Assembly: GCF_028640845.1 (NCBI RefSeq)
Contig: NC_080540.1
Location: 152,403,920 to 152,467,919, forward strand
Direction: 5' to 3'
Source: Ahaetulla prasina
Lineage: Eukaryota; Chordata; Lepidosauria; Squamata; Colubridae
DNA length: 64,000 nucleotides
Shown: positions 10,019-21,390 of the stretch, piece by piece
Position numbering within the stretch: the first letter of the stretch is position 1
Layout: each line of letters opens with the position of its first letter
Position numbers and translations under genes: made by a program
The notes under the pieces: generated by a model
Told to the model about the DNA's origin: nothing
Databases searched by the model: none
The model's input: the letters and a program-made list of their open reading frames with translations, nothing else

Positions 10019-12944
10019 GATACAGTGTGTGACTGGCATATTTGTGTTCCTAAAATACATACATCTCCACCCCCATTCCCAGCCCGTTCCCTAATTCCCA
10101 GTTCTGTTCTTATTTACCACTTTTGGTCTCGGGAAACAGTATATGTAATTAATTGTTGTCACAGTTTTCAGACTCAGACTGAAGAAATAATAGATGACCC
10201 GTTGATGCTTCTTATTTTCTGTCATCTCAACTGAATCTTAAGGCTATCTGGTCACATGGCACTGTTTTTCTTCCTTCTTCTCTTCAGTGAATCTTTTGCT
10301 TTTCACTCAGCATCCTGTAAATCCTACTTACTACCAACTGCTTAGTCCATTTTCAGAAATACCGGTCAACCTTACTCTGGATAAAAAAAGAAATACCTAC
10401 ATTTCCAAAAACTGTAGGGGCATCTTTAGAGGCCAGCCAACTCATCTATTACTTAGAGCCTGACATAGCATCCTGGAAGTTTTTTTTTTTTATTTCAGCT
10501 CTAAATCTCCTATAATAAGTTAATCTAACTCCTTATCAACAAAGCACAGACTAAAAAAACCCAGAGGACTTCTTTAGATTACTCTTTTCACAAATTGCCC
10601 TTTCCAGGTGCAGAGATTTATGAGAAGACAGCACCAAAACATGGCTGATTCCAGGAAGTTTCGTCATGGGCAATGTTGGTATTGAAAGTGGAGGATTTTT
10701 TTGCTTTTCAAAGAGATGCCTTTAAAGGCCTGAAAAAGCTTTTTTCTTACATTTAAAGCACTCAGTTTCTTACAAGGTGTATCAAAGTCATCATATTCCA
10801 TATGTCCTCTTCAGATCCTTTTAAATCACTTTTAAAAATCTAAAACATAGCATGAAAAGACAATTAGCAGTGTAAAATATAACACAAAACACCATAGGAA
10901 CAAAAACAGTGTATATTTTAATATTTTGTAGCCAGTGAAAAAACTTGATCTTATTTTATTTTAAGGTTGCCTCCTGTAATTAACTTCCTTCCTTCCTTCC
11001 TTCCTTCCTTCCTTCCTTCCTTCCTTCCTTCCTTCCTTCCTTCCTTCCTTCCTTCCCCCGCCCCCCAAATCACCTCATATATATGAAACAGAAGTAGGCA
11101 ACTCACACTAGTTTTATAACCCCCCCGCCATGAGTGTACTTTCAAAATGTATTATTTGTTCAATTTATGTGCTGTCTTTCCTCTTATTGCTCAGCAAGTA
11201 AAAAATAGTATTTTTTTACTTTAAAATAGAAATTAAAGCCTACAATAATATGTGTCTGGGCTTAACCTATCCATTTTGAGTAACCTACTCTATTACCATA
11301 TCCCATGGAGCCCTTGGGTATGTAACTTAAAAAAAATGTGGTCCCCAGCTACAAAAAAGATGGAAAACTGATTTCATTTCAAATGGGTTTTGAGGAAATA
11401 ATGCTTTCATGTTATAGAGATAATGTGATCCAGTGAATTTAATACCAACCTGGGGCTTCAATGGAAATTTTACTCTATATGAAAGAAGATATGCCTCTTT
11501 CACCACAAAGAATAAACAAATTTCATGAATAATTTGGGGGAAAACTAGATCCCCTTGTTGGTGGCCAATGGGTTTATGTCTCCTCCACTTTTAAAAGAGT
11601 AGAATTCTTTTCCATCTGCAAGGGAAAAAACAGTGACAGCTAAAATCACATTGTTGAGAGTCTCTTCAGGTCTTCTACTGAGCGTGAGGTATGGTCAGGC
11701 TAAAGCTCTCATTAAGCAGCATGTGGTGGACACAGTGCCAACTGGACCTAGCCAGTCCCCCAACTTTTATTGCCAATGAACCCAAAACTGTGGCATACTT
11801 AACAAATCTTGAAGTAGCTAATCATTGAAGGCCCTTTACTTTGGCGTGATGTTGTGCCCTCTCCTCAGCTGCTCTTGAAGGCAGATAGAGGAAGATCCTC
11901 TGCCCAGAGAGACAGTGTCCCTGTGACTCTGGAGATGTATTTCTCCAATGCCTATATCACAGAAATATTTGTAAATTTACCTCTTCCTTTTATATAACTA
12001 CCCAGGAAGCACAGGACCATCTTACATCTGGGGCTCTCAGGTACCAAACCTGTTACAACATAGTGTGGCTACATTTTGTGCAGCAGTACTCAACATACAT
12101 CAAATTTCTTTCTCCTTATATCCTCCATTTTTTCATTACTGCTAACAAGAATCTTTTCTTCAGGAATTATGGGAGAATTTTCCCTTCTCCTTAAGAAATT
12201 ATCCTCTGTGCAGATACTTAGTGGAGAATTTTAGAAGATCATTTCTGTAAGTTCTGCTATCTATGAAGGAAATCCTCTTTTCCATGCACACCAAGGATTA
12301 AAATTAAAAACCATGACACGACTGTACATCATTCTATTCACATAACATGTAGTTATGCCCCAAGGAAGGCACCTTTTGAAGATTTGTGGCACCCTTAGAC
12401 AGAATTGACATGTGGCCATGAGGATATTCACAAGTGAATAGAAACTTAGAGACAAAGTAATGGAAATAATTATTTGACAAATTGAATGAGGGAACTGCCC
12501 AACCAAAGAAGTCCTTGTAAAGAAGTCAAGAGGAAGGCAGTGTGTTCTTGCCAAAAAACAAAAAACAGTGTAGGGTGAGAAAAGAAGAGGGGCATAAAAT
12601 GAGGCCAAGATATCAAGTTTCTTCGAATCACTATAGGAAATAAAAGGGTCAATGTATTTTTTCCGATGCGGAAAACAAAATAAATAAAATCTGTGGCATA
12701 ACCTTAAAGTTAAATGAAGTCGAACTACTATAAGCAAATCAAATAGAAGAATATCAGTGCCTGACTGAACAAATACTGGCTCTCCATAGATACTCTGAAA
12801 TAAAGATTTCAGTGCAATTCACCTTTTATTCAAGCCTATGGCAGAGCCATTGATTTTAATGGAGTCGGACTGCATTTGGAAAGCTGATTAAATAAAGAAT
12901 AAGTGCAGCCACTATATCTCAGAGTGTTTAATAAGAAATATGAC
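10019..12944. other. long region without recognised genes
   Basis: Mostly AT-rich single-copy-looking sequence. It contains a (TTCC)n tract at 10983-11055 and a run of T near 10480. Minus-strand frames of 158 and 60 codons at 12261-12737 lack any motif I recognise and overlap each other. Confidence 0.5.
10983..11055. repeat. (CTTC)n microsatellite
   Basis: About 18 uninterrupted TTCC/CTTC units followed by a short C-rich stretch. Confidence 0.95.
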
Positions 12945-13120
12945 AGCTTATTTATTTATTCCAAAAATTCATCCCTGCTGCATTCACTAGATTCTGGGTG
13001 GTTCTTATCATTTCAGAACGATAGACAAGTCATACAAATAAAAGCACAAAGTCAAGTTAAATAAAACAATGAAGATCAACAATAAGAAGAGCTAAGGTTG
13101 AGCTAAAAACAGCACCAGCT
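12945..13120 (-). mobile_element. possible LINE 3' end fragment
   Basis: TTTATTTATT followed by ATTCTGGGTGGTTCTTATC, then AAATAAAAGCACAAAG. This is the usual order of a minus-strand CR1/L2-group tail. It is decayed and short. Confidence 0.35.
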
Positions 13121-13217
13121 GTAATGTTAACTCCCAAATACATGATCAAAGATCACCTTCTTTGCCACTTATCCAAAAATGTGTGGTGGGGGGGGGAATC
13201 CAAAATTGGAGGAGGGG

Positions 13218-13352
13218 CAGTGGTGGGTTGCTAGCGGTGAACCAGTAGTGGTAGTGGCGGGAGGCTTCTCCCACCCACCTGGACATCTCTGTGCATGCGC
13301 AGAAGTGGCACCTGCGCACATGCAAGCGCACCAAAACTGAAACCCACTACTG
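13218..13352. mobile_element. short hAT-like element
   Basis: The ends are CAGTGGTGGGTTGC and GAAACCCACTACTG, an inverted pair of the family seen at 49145. The interior has GGTGAACCAGTAGTGG and TGCATGCGCAGAAG. The flanks are G-rich and similar on both sides, but an exact 8-bp duplication could not be set. Confidence 0.6.
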
Positions 13353-13428
13353 TGGAAGGGGCAAGTTATTCTAAAAGGTGGGGGCAGCTAAAGTTACAGT
13401 CTGCTTCCTGAGTTTCATCTCTCTAGCA

Positions 13429-13580
13429 CAGGTGTCCCTAATCCCAGGGCTACAGCCCACTACAAGGCCTTGAGCTGTTTGGAAACTGGCTGCAGAAGTG
13501 GCAGACCAATTCACACTTTGGTGAGTGGTGGATGAGCGCATAATCACACGGTTGTCCACCACTCAGGTAGAACCATCACT
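13429..13580. mobile_element. possible hAT-like fragment
   Basis: Starts CAGGTGTCCCTAATCCCAGG and has a repeated GTGGTGGA/CCACCACT pair inside. Assigned by similarity to hAT-Charlie ends only. Confidence 0.3.
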
Positions 13581-13724
13581 CTCCCCCAGTTGCATTTTGT
13601 ACAACTGAAAATGTCCAAAGTGCCTTCAAAGAAATTTCCCAAAGAGAGTGCTTGGAGTGCTTTAAAGTAATCCAGTCTAAATTGGGGTGGGTGGGGTGGG
13701 ATGGATTTATTGACACTAGCGTCC

Positions 13725-15260
13725 CAGGAGTGGGTTCTAATTTTTTTTACTACCGGTTCTGTGGGTGTGGCTTATTTTGTGGGTGTGGCTTGATGGTCAT
13801 GTGACTGGGTAGGCATGGCCAACTCAATGTCACTCACGTCAAAGGGTGCCTTGCCTGGCCCCTTCCCTCCCAGCCTTGTCACACCCTCAATGTACAGTAT
13901 CTATAGTTTCTGTAAAAATGTTGTTCATCTTTTTTCAACATTATTATCTACATACTATAGATGCACTTTCATGGACCACTGAAACGAGGAAATGGCTCAC
14001 ATGCTTTGCCCAAGAGTGTGATAGGCAACAGGCTTTTAAGAGGCTGGCAGAAAGAAGGGGGGGGCAATGTATTTTCCAAAGTACCAGAAGGCAAAACAAG
14101 AAGCAATGAATGGAAACTGAACAAAGAGAGAAGCAGCCTAAAACTAAGGACAAACTTCCTGACAGTGTGAACCTATATAGGTTTCAGTCATAATTTCACA
14201 TATAAAATAGCCATTCATGTAATACAACCTGCATATTGTTCAAAACAGTCATTAGTATTATGGCTGATGTTTGACAGCAAGCCTAAAAGTCAAAGATTAC
14301 AAGAGTGCTTCTTTCTCTATATGTATACAAAACATCACATACCAGGAATAGCATATTAAGATGGACTTATGCAGTGGTGGGTTTCAAATTTTTTTACTAC
14401 TGGTTCTGTGGGTGTGACTTGGTGGGCGTGACAGGGGAAGGATACTGCAAAATCCCCATTCCTTTCCCACCCCACTAACTTGCTCCGGGAAGGAATCAAA
14501 CTCCCCCCTCTTCATTTCCCCAAATAAAATATTACTCATAAGAAAAGGCTCCCAGAAAAGCAAGGAAAAATCAAGCTGCTAACAAGGAACCTGCCTGATA
14601 CTCATTCCACATTTCTGCCAGCTGCATAAAGGAAACTTTGTAAGAAGAAAACAGCTACCGGTGCTTAGAGATAATAGAAAGTGGAAGCCAGAAGTTCGGT
14701 TCCATTTACAAGCAGCAGAAAACTCATTCGAGATAGGATATTTCACAATGAAATCGCCCAAACCTTTTTAGAAACACAAAGCCCATGTTGCACAAACCCC
14801 AAAACTTCAAAAAGATAGAACCATATAAGAATCCCTCCTCTTATCCAGTTTGTTGTTCAGCTGACCCAGAAATGAACTGCTGAATGTCACTTCGCTTCTG
14901 CAAGTAAAAACCTCCTTTCAGCAGCTGCGTCAATTTAAAGCGACCGCGTCTTCCCCCTCCCCTTCTTTTTCTTTGCCAAGTGATCTCCTGGCTGAGAACC
15001 GAGTCCTGATTTTTTCATTCTAGCTGGGAGGCTTCTTGGGTTTTCAATTTAAAGCAATGGTGTCTTTTTGTTGTTTTTTCTCTTCTTTGTCAAGTGAGTC
15101 CTGATTTTTTCCTTCTAGCCGATCAGCTGGGAGTCGGGAGATGGCAAATAGATTGGGGGCAGGGCCGGGCAGAGGTTGTATTTACTGGTTCTCTGAACTA
15201 CTCAAAATTTTTATTACTGGTTCGCAAGAACCGGGGAGAACCGGTAGCAACCCACCACTG
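13725..15260. mobile_element. larger hAT-like element or nested pair
   Basis: The left end CAGGAGTGGGTTCT and right end AACCCACCACTG form an inverted pair. The flanking octamers TAGCGTCC (13717-13724) and CAGCGTCC (15261-15268) match at 7 of 8 bases, as expected for an old hAT target duplication. Inside, a second left end CAGTGGTGGGTTTC begins at 14374 and a CR1 fragment lies at 14060-14172. The 1536 bp are therefore probably a nested set. No transposase frame is visible. Confidence 0.55.
14060..14172 (+). pseudogene. CR1 LINE fragment
   Basis: On the plus strand the frame 13961-14170 ends with a stretch of the type T-R-S-N-E-W-K-L-N...S-S-L-K-L-R-T-N-F-L-T-V. This is the characteristic segment near the C terminus of CR1 ORF2 proteins. 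The rest of the element is missing. Confidence 0.65.
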
Positions 15261-15268
15261 CAGCGTCC

Positions 15269-16260
15269 TCCTGCTTAAAAAACTATCGCAGCTGGCATAT
15301 GAGACACAGCAAAAGATCCTCCGGTCACAGGCTGCACTGACTGATCAAGCAGAAATAGTAAGTCAAAGAGAGGTTTCCAAGAGCAGAAATTTGAGGATCA
15401 CATTCCATGTTTTAAGGATCAGTGTGACTGATCACCATTTCTAGTGGCAGCTGGGGAGCATATTTGTTTACAGGAAAGCATGGGATGATAGAGAACAGTG
15501 AATCTGTTATCAGAGTTTGTTAGATGCCAAACCAATGGTGACAGTTCAGCTGTTTATTATTTAGATATGATATGTGTTTATCTGTAAGTCTTGTTTTCTC
15601 CTGAACTTCAAATTTTATATCATTTCAGACTCTTTTTCCCCAGCAGAGATCCTACACTGAAAATAAACCCATTCTTTAAGAGCTTTTTGAGCAGGAAATG
15701 GATGGCCATCTATCAAGAAGGCTGAAGTAGAAAGTTATTTTAATTGGCAGGGAGATAGATTACTCCCTCTGAAGTTCTTCTGAGCTTGTGATCCCATGAT
15801 TTGTACATGGCTCCTCCTTTCTCTCTGCATAATAAGATAATATTATACTAGACTCAATGGCTGAATTCACATAAGGCACTCAGCTATGCCTTTTAAATTG
15901 AAATTTATTGACAAAGATTTTTAAATAAATACATCATAATATCCTGGTTTGCTGTAATTTGTAGCAACATAAGGAAAGTCATGGGTTTCGACCCCTTTCC
16001 TAAAAACATTCTTGACAACTCATTTCAGAATGGAACAACTCATGGCAGCCAACTCATTATGGTCAACTTGCCAGGGCCAATTCACTGCAGCCAACTCACC
16101 ATGATGAAGTTGCCAATGCAACATGCCATGGCCAACTCACCATGAGACAACTCTGTGGGACAATTCAACAATTCAATTTAATAATTTCAAATAAGTTTAA
16201 AATGAAAAATAATTTTAATTTTTGTCATTCACATTTCATTTTGTCCCTCTTTTGGCATCC
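15269..16260. other. no gene; degenerate CAACTC-rich tract
   Basis: Between about 16015 and 16170 words such as CAACTCATGGCAGCC, CAACTCACCATGA and AACTTGCCAGGGCC recur irregularly. Related words occur at 16880-16915 on the other strand and at 49320-49400. This looks like a decayed tandem or interspersed repeat; the rest is unrecognised. Confidence 0.45.
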
Positions 16261-16266
16261 TTTCTT

Positions 16267-16845
16267 TAATTAATTAATTTATTTATTTATTCAATTTATA
16301 TACCGCCCTTCTCCCGAAGGACTCAGGGCGGTTTACAGCCAAATTAAAAAAAACAGCGTTACAAAAATTAAAAACAATTTTAAAATCCAAATTCAATTAA
16401 GGCCGAAACGAATAAAACAGTGATAAGATCATAATAAAACCCACATTTAAAATACGTTAGGCCAGCTCTGCACGATAAAACAAGAAGGTCTTGAGCTCGC
16501 GTCGAAAGGTCCGGAGGTCAGGGAGTTGGCGTATCCCCGGAGGCAGCTCGTTCCAGAGGGCAGGAGCCCCCACGGAGAAGGCCCTCCCCCTGGGCGTCGC
16601 CAGTCGACGTTGTTTGACTGACGGTACCCTGAGGAGGCCCTCCCTATGGGACCGCACAGGTCGCTGGGAGGCTATTGGTGGCAGCAGGCAGTCCTGTAAG
16701 TAGCCCGGTCCTATGCCATGGAGCGCTTTAAAGATGGTAACCAACACCTTGAATTGCACCCGGAAGACCACCGGAAACCAGTGCAGCTTGCGCAGGAGAG
16801 GTGTTACATGGGAGCTTCGAGTCACTCCCTCTATTATGATTCTAT
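16267..16845 (-). pseudogene. L2-type LINE 3' part, minus strand
   Basis: The minus-strand frame 16457-16912 (151 codons) contains R-K-L-H-W-F-P-V-V-F-R, F-K-A-L-H-G-I-G-P-G-Y-L and A-L-W-N-E-L-P-P-G-I, the end of the L2-type protein. The 3' UTR carries ACCGCCCT / AGGGCGGT and a (TTTA)n tail. It is 5'-truncated. The CAACTC-type repeat lies on both sides, so the LINE may have landed inside it. Confidence 0.8.
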
Positions 16846-17735
16846 TGCACCATTTCTTTGATATTAGTGCAATTCTTGTCCCGCAGCGAGTTGGTTGCGG
16901 CGAGTTGGCCATGGAGAGTAGAGTCTCTCATTTACCCAGCTATAGAAAAGGGGGAATAGTATGCTTATCAAATACATGCTGTAATAGTGAAGTGATTCCA
17001 GTCCCGTCTCTTTCAGATTTCAGTTGAAACGTTATAGAATATAATTCCAGTTTGCCTGAGAACTGCATTCATTCACTTGATTACTTGATGAGAAATACTG
17101 GACAAATACTGGAGAGAGCTTTACATGTGTTAGGGTTGCCTTTGCAAAAGCTTCTCTACTCATGGCTCAAGTTCAACTGTTGCAAAAATCCTTCCATTTG
17201 CCAATCTGAAGCCGGTGTGCTCCTTTCAAATGCTTTCGGATTTAATACGCGGTTGCAGTCTCCTTTCCCATCATGTGCAGATTAACTGTGCATGAACAAG
17301 ACTATTAAAGGCTACAGAGGGAGTTGTGAAAAGTCCACACGCATCTATAATTCAAAAGTTAGGGTTACAAATGGAAATAATTTCTGGGGAACTTCCACAT
17401 CATCTTTCAGATATTCATCACACAACTATGGCGCTTTTAGAAGAAGCAAGTGAACTCTCTAAAGAATTTTGTTCTTGAAAGTACAGCCAGAGAACAACAA
17501 CAAACAAGCCAACATCCCCAAGCAGAAGCAAATCAAGTTGGTTAGACCCAGAGACACTAAAGCACTTGAGGGAGGGGAAGTGTGGAGGGGTTTGTGTCCT
17601 TTGGGGATACCTGCTATAACAATTTGAAGAAGCCCCAGCAGAACATAGGACAAACAAGTGGCATCAAAAGGGAAAAGGTCATGTCATGATATATTGTTCA
17701 TTGTTCAATGCAGGAAAGATTTATACAGGTAGTCC
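16846..17735. other. no recognised gene
   Basis: Unassigned sequence. Short frames at 17052-17285 and 17418-17657 have no recognised motif. Confidence 0.5.
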
Positions 17736-18125
17736 TCGACTTACGACCACAATTAAGCCCACAATTTCTGTTGCTAAGCGAGGGAGTTGTTAAGTGAATT
17801 TTGCCCCACTTTACAACCTTTCTTGCCAGGTTTGTTAAGTGAATTGCTGCAGTTATTCAGTTAGTGACCTGGTTGTTAAGTGAATTGGGCATCCCCCATT
17901 GACAACTTTGCTTTTCAGAAAGTTGCAAAAGGTGATCACACGACCCTGGGATATTGCAGTGGTCATAAATATGAGTCAGTTGCCAGGCATCTCAACTTCG
18001 ATCGTATGATCCCCAATGATGTTGCAATGGTTGTAAGGGTGAAAAACGATCATATGACACTTTTTTCCCAGTGCTGTTACAACTTTGAATGATCACTAAA
18101 TGAACTGTTGTAAGTCAACGTCTAG
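17736..18125 (+). mobile_element. non-autonomous TIR DNA element (complete copy)
   Basis: It opens CAGGTAGTCCTCGACTTACG and ends with AACTGTTGTAAGTCAACGT, which are imperfect inverted repeats. The interior is non-coding with GTTAAGTGAATT repeated several times, TGATCACACGACC and GGTCATAAATATGAG. Other copies lie at 20730-21059 (reverse), 49731-49855, 51391-53395 (interrupted), 57290-57450 and 59440-59590. The superfamily is unassigned because no clear target duplication was read. Confidence 0.75.
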
Positions 18126-19299
18126 CTATATATGAAAATGCCAATAAAACTAATCTTATTTGGCTTTAGAAAAGATATATAATCGCAGCAAGGTGAATAT
18201 ATTCGATAAGGAAGTCACCAAAAGAACCTCAGTGAGGTCTGTCAGCAATTACAGAAGCACACCGCAATCTCTTTTTTTTTCCCCCCACCAGAATGTTTTA
18301 CAAAATATTTCAAGGTGTAGCTATTGCTCACTTGAACTTCAATCAGCATCACATGCAAACACATCAGGAACAAGACAGAGACAACTTCATCCAGCCCGTC
18401 TTATGCCCCCTTTAAGCTTAATGGACACTGACATGCAGAGGTGTCAAAGGATTTCTGGGAAATGCGGTCTATTGCCATCTGTCAAAATAAAATCTCACCA
18501 GGGTATATTTTGGAAAGCCGCACGTGCGATCACCATACGTTTATTTTAAATGCATTAATTTTCTTTAAAACACTTTAATTGAGAAGCACTCAAAGCACTC
18601 TGTCCCAAAAAAAGCATGCAAGCGAGGGCTTTTTGTTGGTTTCTTTGTTTAAATAAATCACATAGGAAAATTCTACAGGGAAAAAAAATGTATTAAAGTG
18701 TATTATTTATTTAAAATGTGGGAAGCTACAGTCAAAAGAACAGAGAACTATTTGGTGTTTTATTTCCAAACGATCCAATGAAATATTTGCTAAAATACTG
18801 ATATCTGTCGGATTTATACTGCTCTGCGGGACCCCTGATACTTAGAATTGGTACTATCATTTGTTATAGAACATACAAGAGACATAATCCAATGGAGTTA
18901 TCCTAATGATAGGAAATATAAGTATAAAAACAATCATAGGATTTGTTTTTCAAAGAATCAGAACTCAGATTCATTAACTTGAAGACCAAAGCCTACATCT
19001 GAAGTCAGCCCCTCTGGTTGAACACTGTCATAGCCCATTATTAGAAATCAAGCTGAACTAAAAATGACTTTTGTAGCCCAAAGCATTAGACAAGTTGCCA
19101 GATGGAGTACATCATTAACGCTATTCAGGCTTTCAGGACCTTCCTCTACCAGCAGCATGAGGTTGCCGTGAGAATGCAGGAGCTATCCTGTTCTCTAAAT
19201 GCTGATGTGCTTAGTCATTGCTTAGCTCCATATGTTCAACATCAGTTTCAGAAGATAAAATCACAAGGATGTCTCTGAATTGCTGACTGAGCCAGTTTG
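18126..19299. other. no recognised gene
   Basis: Unassigned AT-rich sequence. The 129-codon plus frame 18160-18549 has no motif I recognise and an irregular composition, so I do not call it a gene. Confidence 0.5.
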
Positions 19300-19790
19300 G
19301 TGTAGTGATTTAGTTTTGGTCCAGTTCTGGTTGCACGATATAAAAAAGATGTTGAGACTCTAGAAAGAGTGCAGAAAAGAGCAACAAAGATGATGAAGGG
19401 ACTGGAGGCTAAATGATATAAAGAACAGTTGCAGCAATTGGGTGTGTCTAATTTAATGAAAAGAAGGACTAGGGGTGATATGATAGCAGTGCTCCAATAT
19501 CTAAGGGTTGCCACAAAGAAGAGCCCCCATTCTCCAAAGCACCTGAAGATGGAACAAGAAGCGATGGATGGAAACTGATCAAGGAGAGAAGGAACCTAGA
19601 ACTAAGGAGAGATTTCCTGACATCAGTGGAATGACTTGCTTCCAGAAGTTGTGGGTGCTCCCCACAACTTCTGGAAGCAGTTGTGGGGAGACTGCAGGCT
19701 TTTAAGAAGAGATTGGACAACTATTTGTCTGAAATGGTATAGGTTTCCTGCCTAAGCAAGGGGTTCAAAGCTACAACAGCATCATGAAAA
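19300..19790 (+). pseudogene. CR1 LINE 3' part
   Basis: The plus strand reads, across breaks, the end of a CR1 ORF2: Q-K-R-A-T-K-M-M-K-G-L-E, then K-R-R-T-R-G-D-M-I-A-V-L-Q-Y-L, then W-N-D-L and a final F-K-K-R-L-D-N-Y-L. The 3' UTR TTTCCTGCCTAAGCAAGGGG corresponds to the CR1 tail, but the usual GGTTGGACTAGATGACC is lost. A perfect 19-bp hairpin at 19637-19679 sits within it. Confidence 0.75.
19637..19679. repeat. perfect 19-bp inverted repeat
   Basis: The arms are TGCTTCCAGAAGTTGTGGG (19637-19655) and its exact complement (19661-19679) with a 5-base loop. It interrupts the CR1 frame, so it looks like a local inverted duplication. Confidence 0.9.
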
Positions 19791-19799
19791 GTGACTTAT

Positions 19800-20715
19800 T
19801 GTTGTGACCCAGGCCCAAGTAGGTAGTAATAAACTTAGTCCGTGTAAAAACAAACTTTATTAGAACAGCTGGGAATTACTTCATTCCCAGCATCGTTCAA
19901 CTCAAAGTAAAACAAATGCCTCCCAACACAAAGTTCTCAGTTATCTCACAAACCTTGGTACAATTAGGCAAATGTCCAGAAGCCACAAAAACAAAGACGT
20001 ACACAAAGCAGAAGACGAAGCAGAAGACGCAGCTACAATGTTGTTTTCCGGCAAAGCTGAAACACCGGTGCTGGTCTGAAGTTTGAAGTTCTGAAGTTTC
20101 AGTTTATTACAGCCATAGGCCAGAACAAATAAAAAACACTCAGTAAATATACAATTAAAAATTCAAGAATAAAATAATACATAACAGAAAAAATCTATGA
20201 TAAAATCCATTTATCTGTTATGTAACTTGAAATTAAAATGTTACTGACATCAATCGTGTATAATACCATTCCTATAATTAAAATACATGATCTCAACCAA
20301 TAGGGTCACTTCCTAATTTACATGCGTGGAGAGCCGTCAAGTATGCGAGTAAATGTATTTTTCCCATAACTGTTTATATATATATATCTCCAAAAAGTTG
20401 GCATCAGTTGACATCTATAATTCTGTAACCAATTTTTTTCTTGTGGACATTGCAGCGACAGTGCTGGTCTGTTTTAAGCCTTATGGGAGGGGCCAATCAT
20501 CTCTTGGACCTACTCCCGAGTTGTCCTCTCTGCTTGAGCTGCTCTTGCCTTCTGGCAGCTCTTCTCATGCGTGCATTAGGAACAGGCTCCTCCTGTTCCT
20601 CTGCCTCACTACTATCAGTCTCTGGAGGTTCTGGAGTCCGCACCTCACTCCCCGAGGGCCCTGGCCTCACCTCAGCCTCATCACTTGTCTGACTCCGTTG
20701 CCAGCTCTGTAAGGC
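19800..20715 (-). mobile_element. LTR-like sequence with internal insertion
   Basis: The left edge TGTTGTGACCCAGGCC matches the usual reverse-complemented end of a retroviral-type LTR (reading ...CACAACA on the minus strand). AACTTTATTA at about 19853 gives an AATAAA-type signal on that strand. A segment of roughly 390 bp between two copies of GTGCTGGTCTG (near 20067-20077 and 20460-20471) looks like a later insertion with its target duplication. The right border and the virus-derived family are not settled, and no coding part is present. Confidence 0.4.
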
Positions 20716-20729
20716 TGCTAATGGACCTC

Positions 20730-21059
20730 AACACTTATGACTGTTTTTCACAATTAAAACCTTTGAAGCATCCCCATGATCAGGTGATCAAAATTCAGAA
20801 GAATGGCAACTGGTTCATACTTATGACTGTTGCAGTGTCCCAGGACATATGGTCACTTTTTGAGACCTTCTGATGAGCAAAGTCAATAGGGATGCCAGGT
20901 TCACTTAACAACCAGGTTACTAATTTATCAGCTGCAGTGATTCACTTAAACAACTGTGGCGAGAAAGGTTGTAAAATGAGGCAAAACTCACTTAACAAAT
21001 GCCTGACTTAACAACAGAAATTTGGGGCTCAGATGTGGTTTTAAGTCGAGGACTACCTG
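20730..21059 (-). mobile_element. non-autonomous TIR DNA element, reverse copy
   Basis: Same family as 17736-18125, read on the minus strand. It ends AAGTCGAGGACTACCTGT at 21042-21060 and contains CACTTAACAACCAGGTTAC and the GATCAGGTGATCA region. The left end is decayed. Confidence 0.75.
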
Positions 21060-21109
21060 TTTTACTTTCTCAAAAAACCAGGAGCAATTTTGATTAAGCC
21101 TCTCCCCAT

Positions 21110-21256
21110 CTTTAATTTTAATCTATTTTTATTTTAATTGCCTCCTAATGGGATGTAATGGTTACATGGTTTTTATGTTTTTAATTGTACAACGCCCAGA
21201 GTCACTCTTTAAGTGAAATGGGCATTTTCTAAATTAGCTAACTGATAGAGATGATG
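21110..21256 (+). mobile_element. LINE 3' tail next to GATA array
   Basis: TTTTAATTGTACAACGCCCAGAG, CACTCTTTAAGTGAAATGGGC, then AAATTAGCTAACTGATAGA. This is the final hairpin-like region and tail of an L2/CR1-group LINE, running directly into the GACA/GATA array. Confidence 0.5.
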
Positions 21257-21277
21257 TAGACAGACAGACAGACAGAT

Positions 21278-21335
<58 letters not shown>

Positions 21336-21390
21336 GATAGAGATAGATGATAGAGATAGAATGATGAGAGAGAGAGAGAGAGAGAGAGAT
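21257..21390. repeat. GACA/GATA (Bkm-type) and GA microsatellite
   Basis: (GACA)n at 21258-21275, (GATA)n at 21277-21335, then mixed GATA/GA units and a (GA)n run at 21368-21390. GATA/GACA arrays of this kind are the Bkm repeats first described from snakes. Confidence 0.95.

Noticed and set aside
12261..12737. 158-codon minus-strand frame
   Set aside because: No recognisable domain, no splice or promoter context, and a second frame overlaps it. Possible but unsupported as a gene.
18160..18549. 129-codon plus-strand frame
   Set aside because: No recognised motif, and it begins in the flank of a transposon end.
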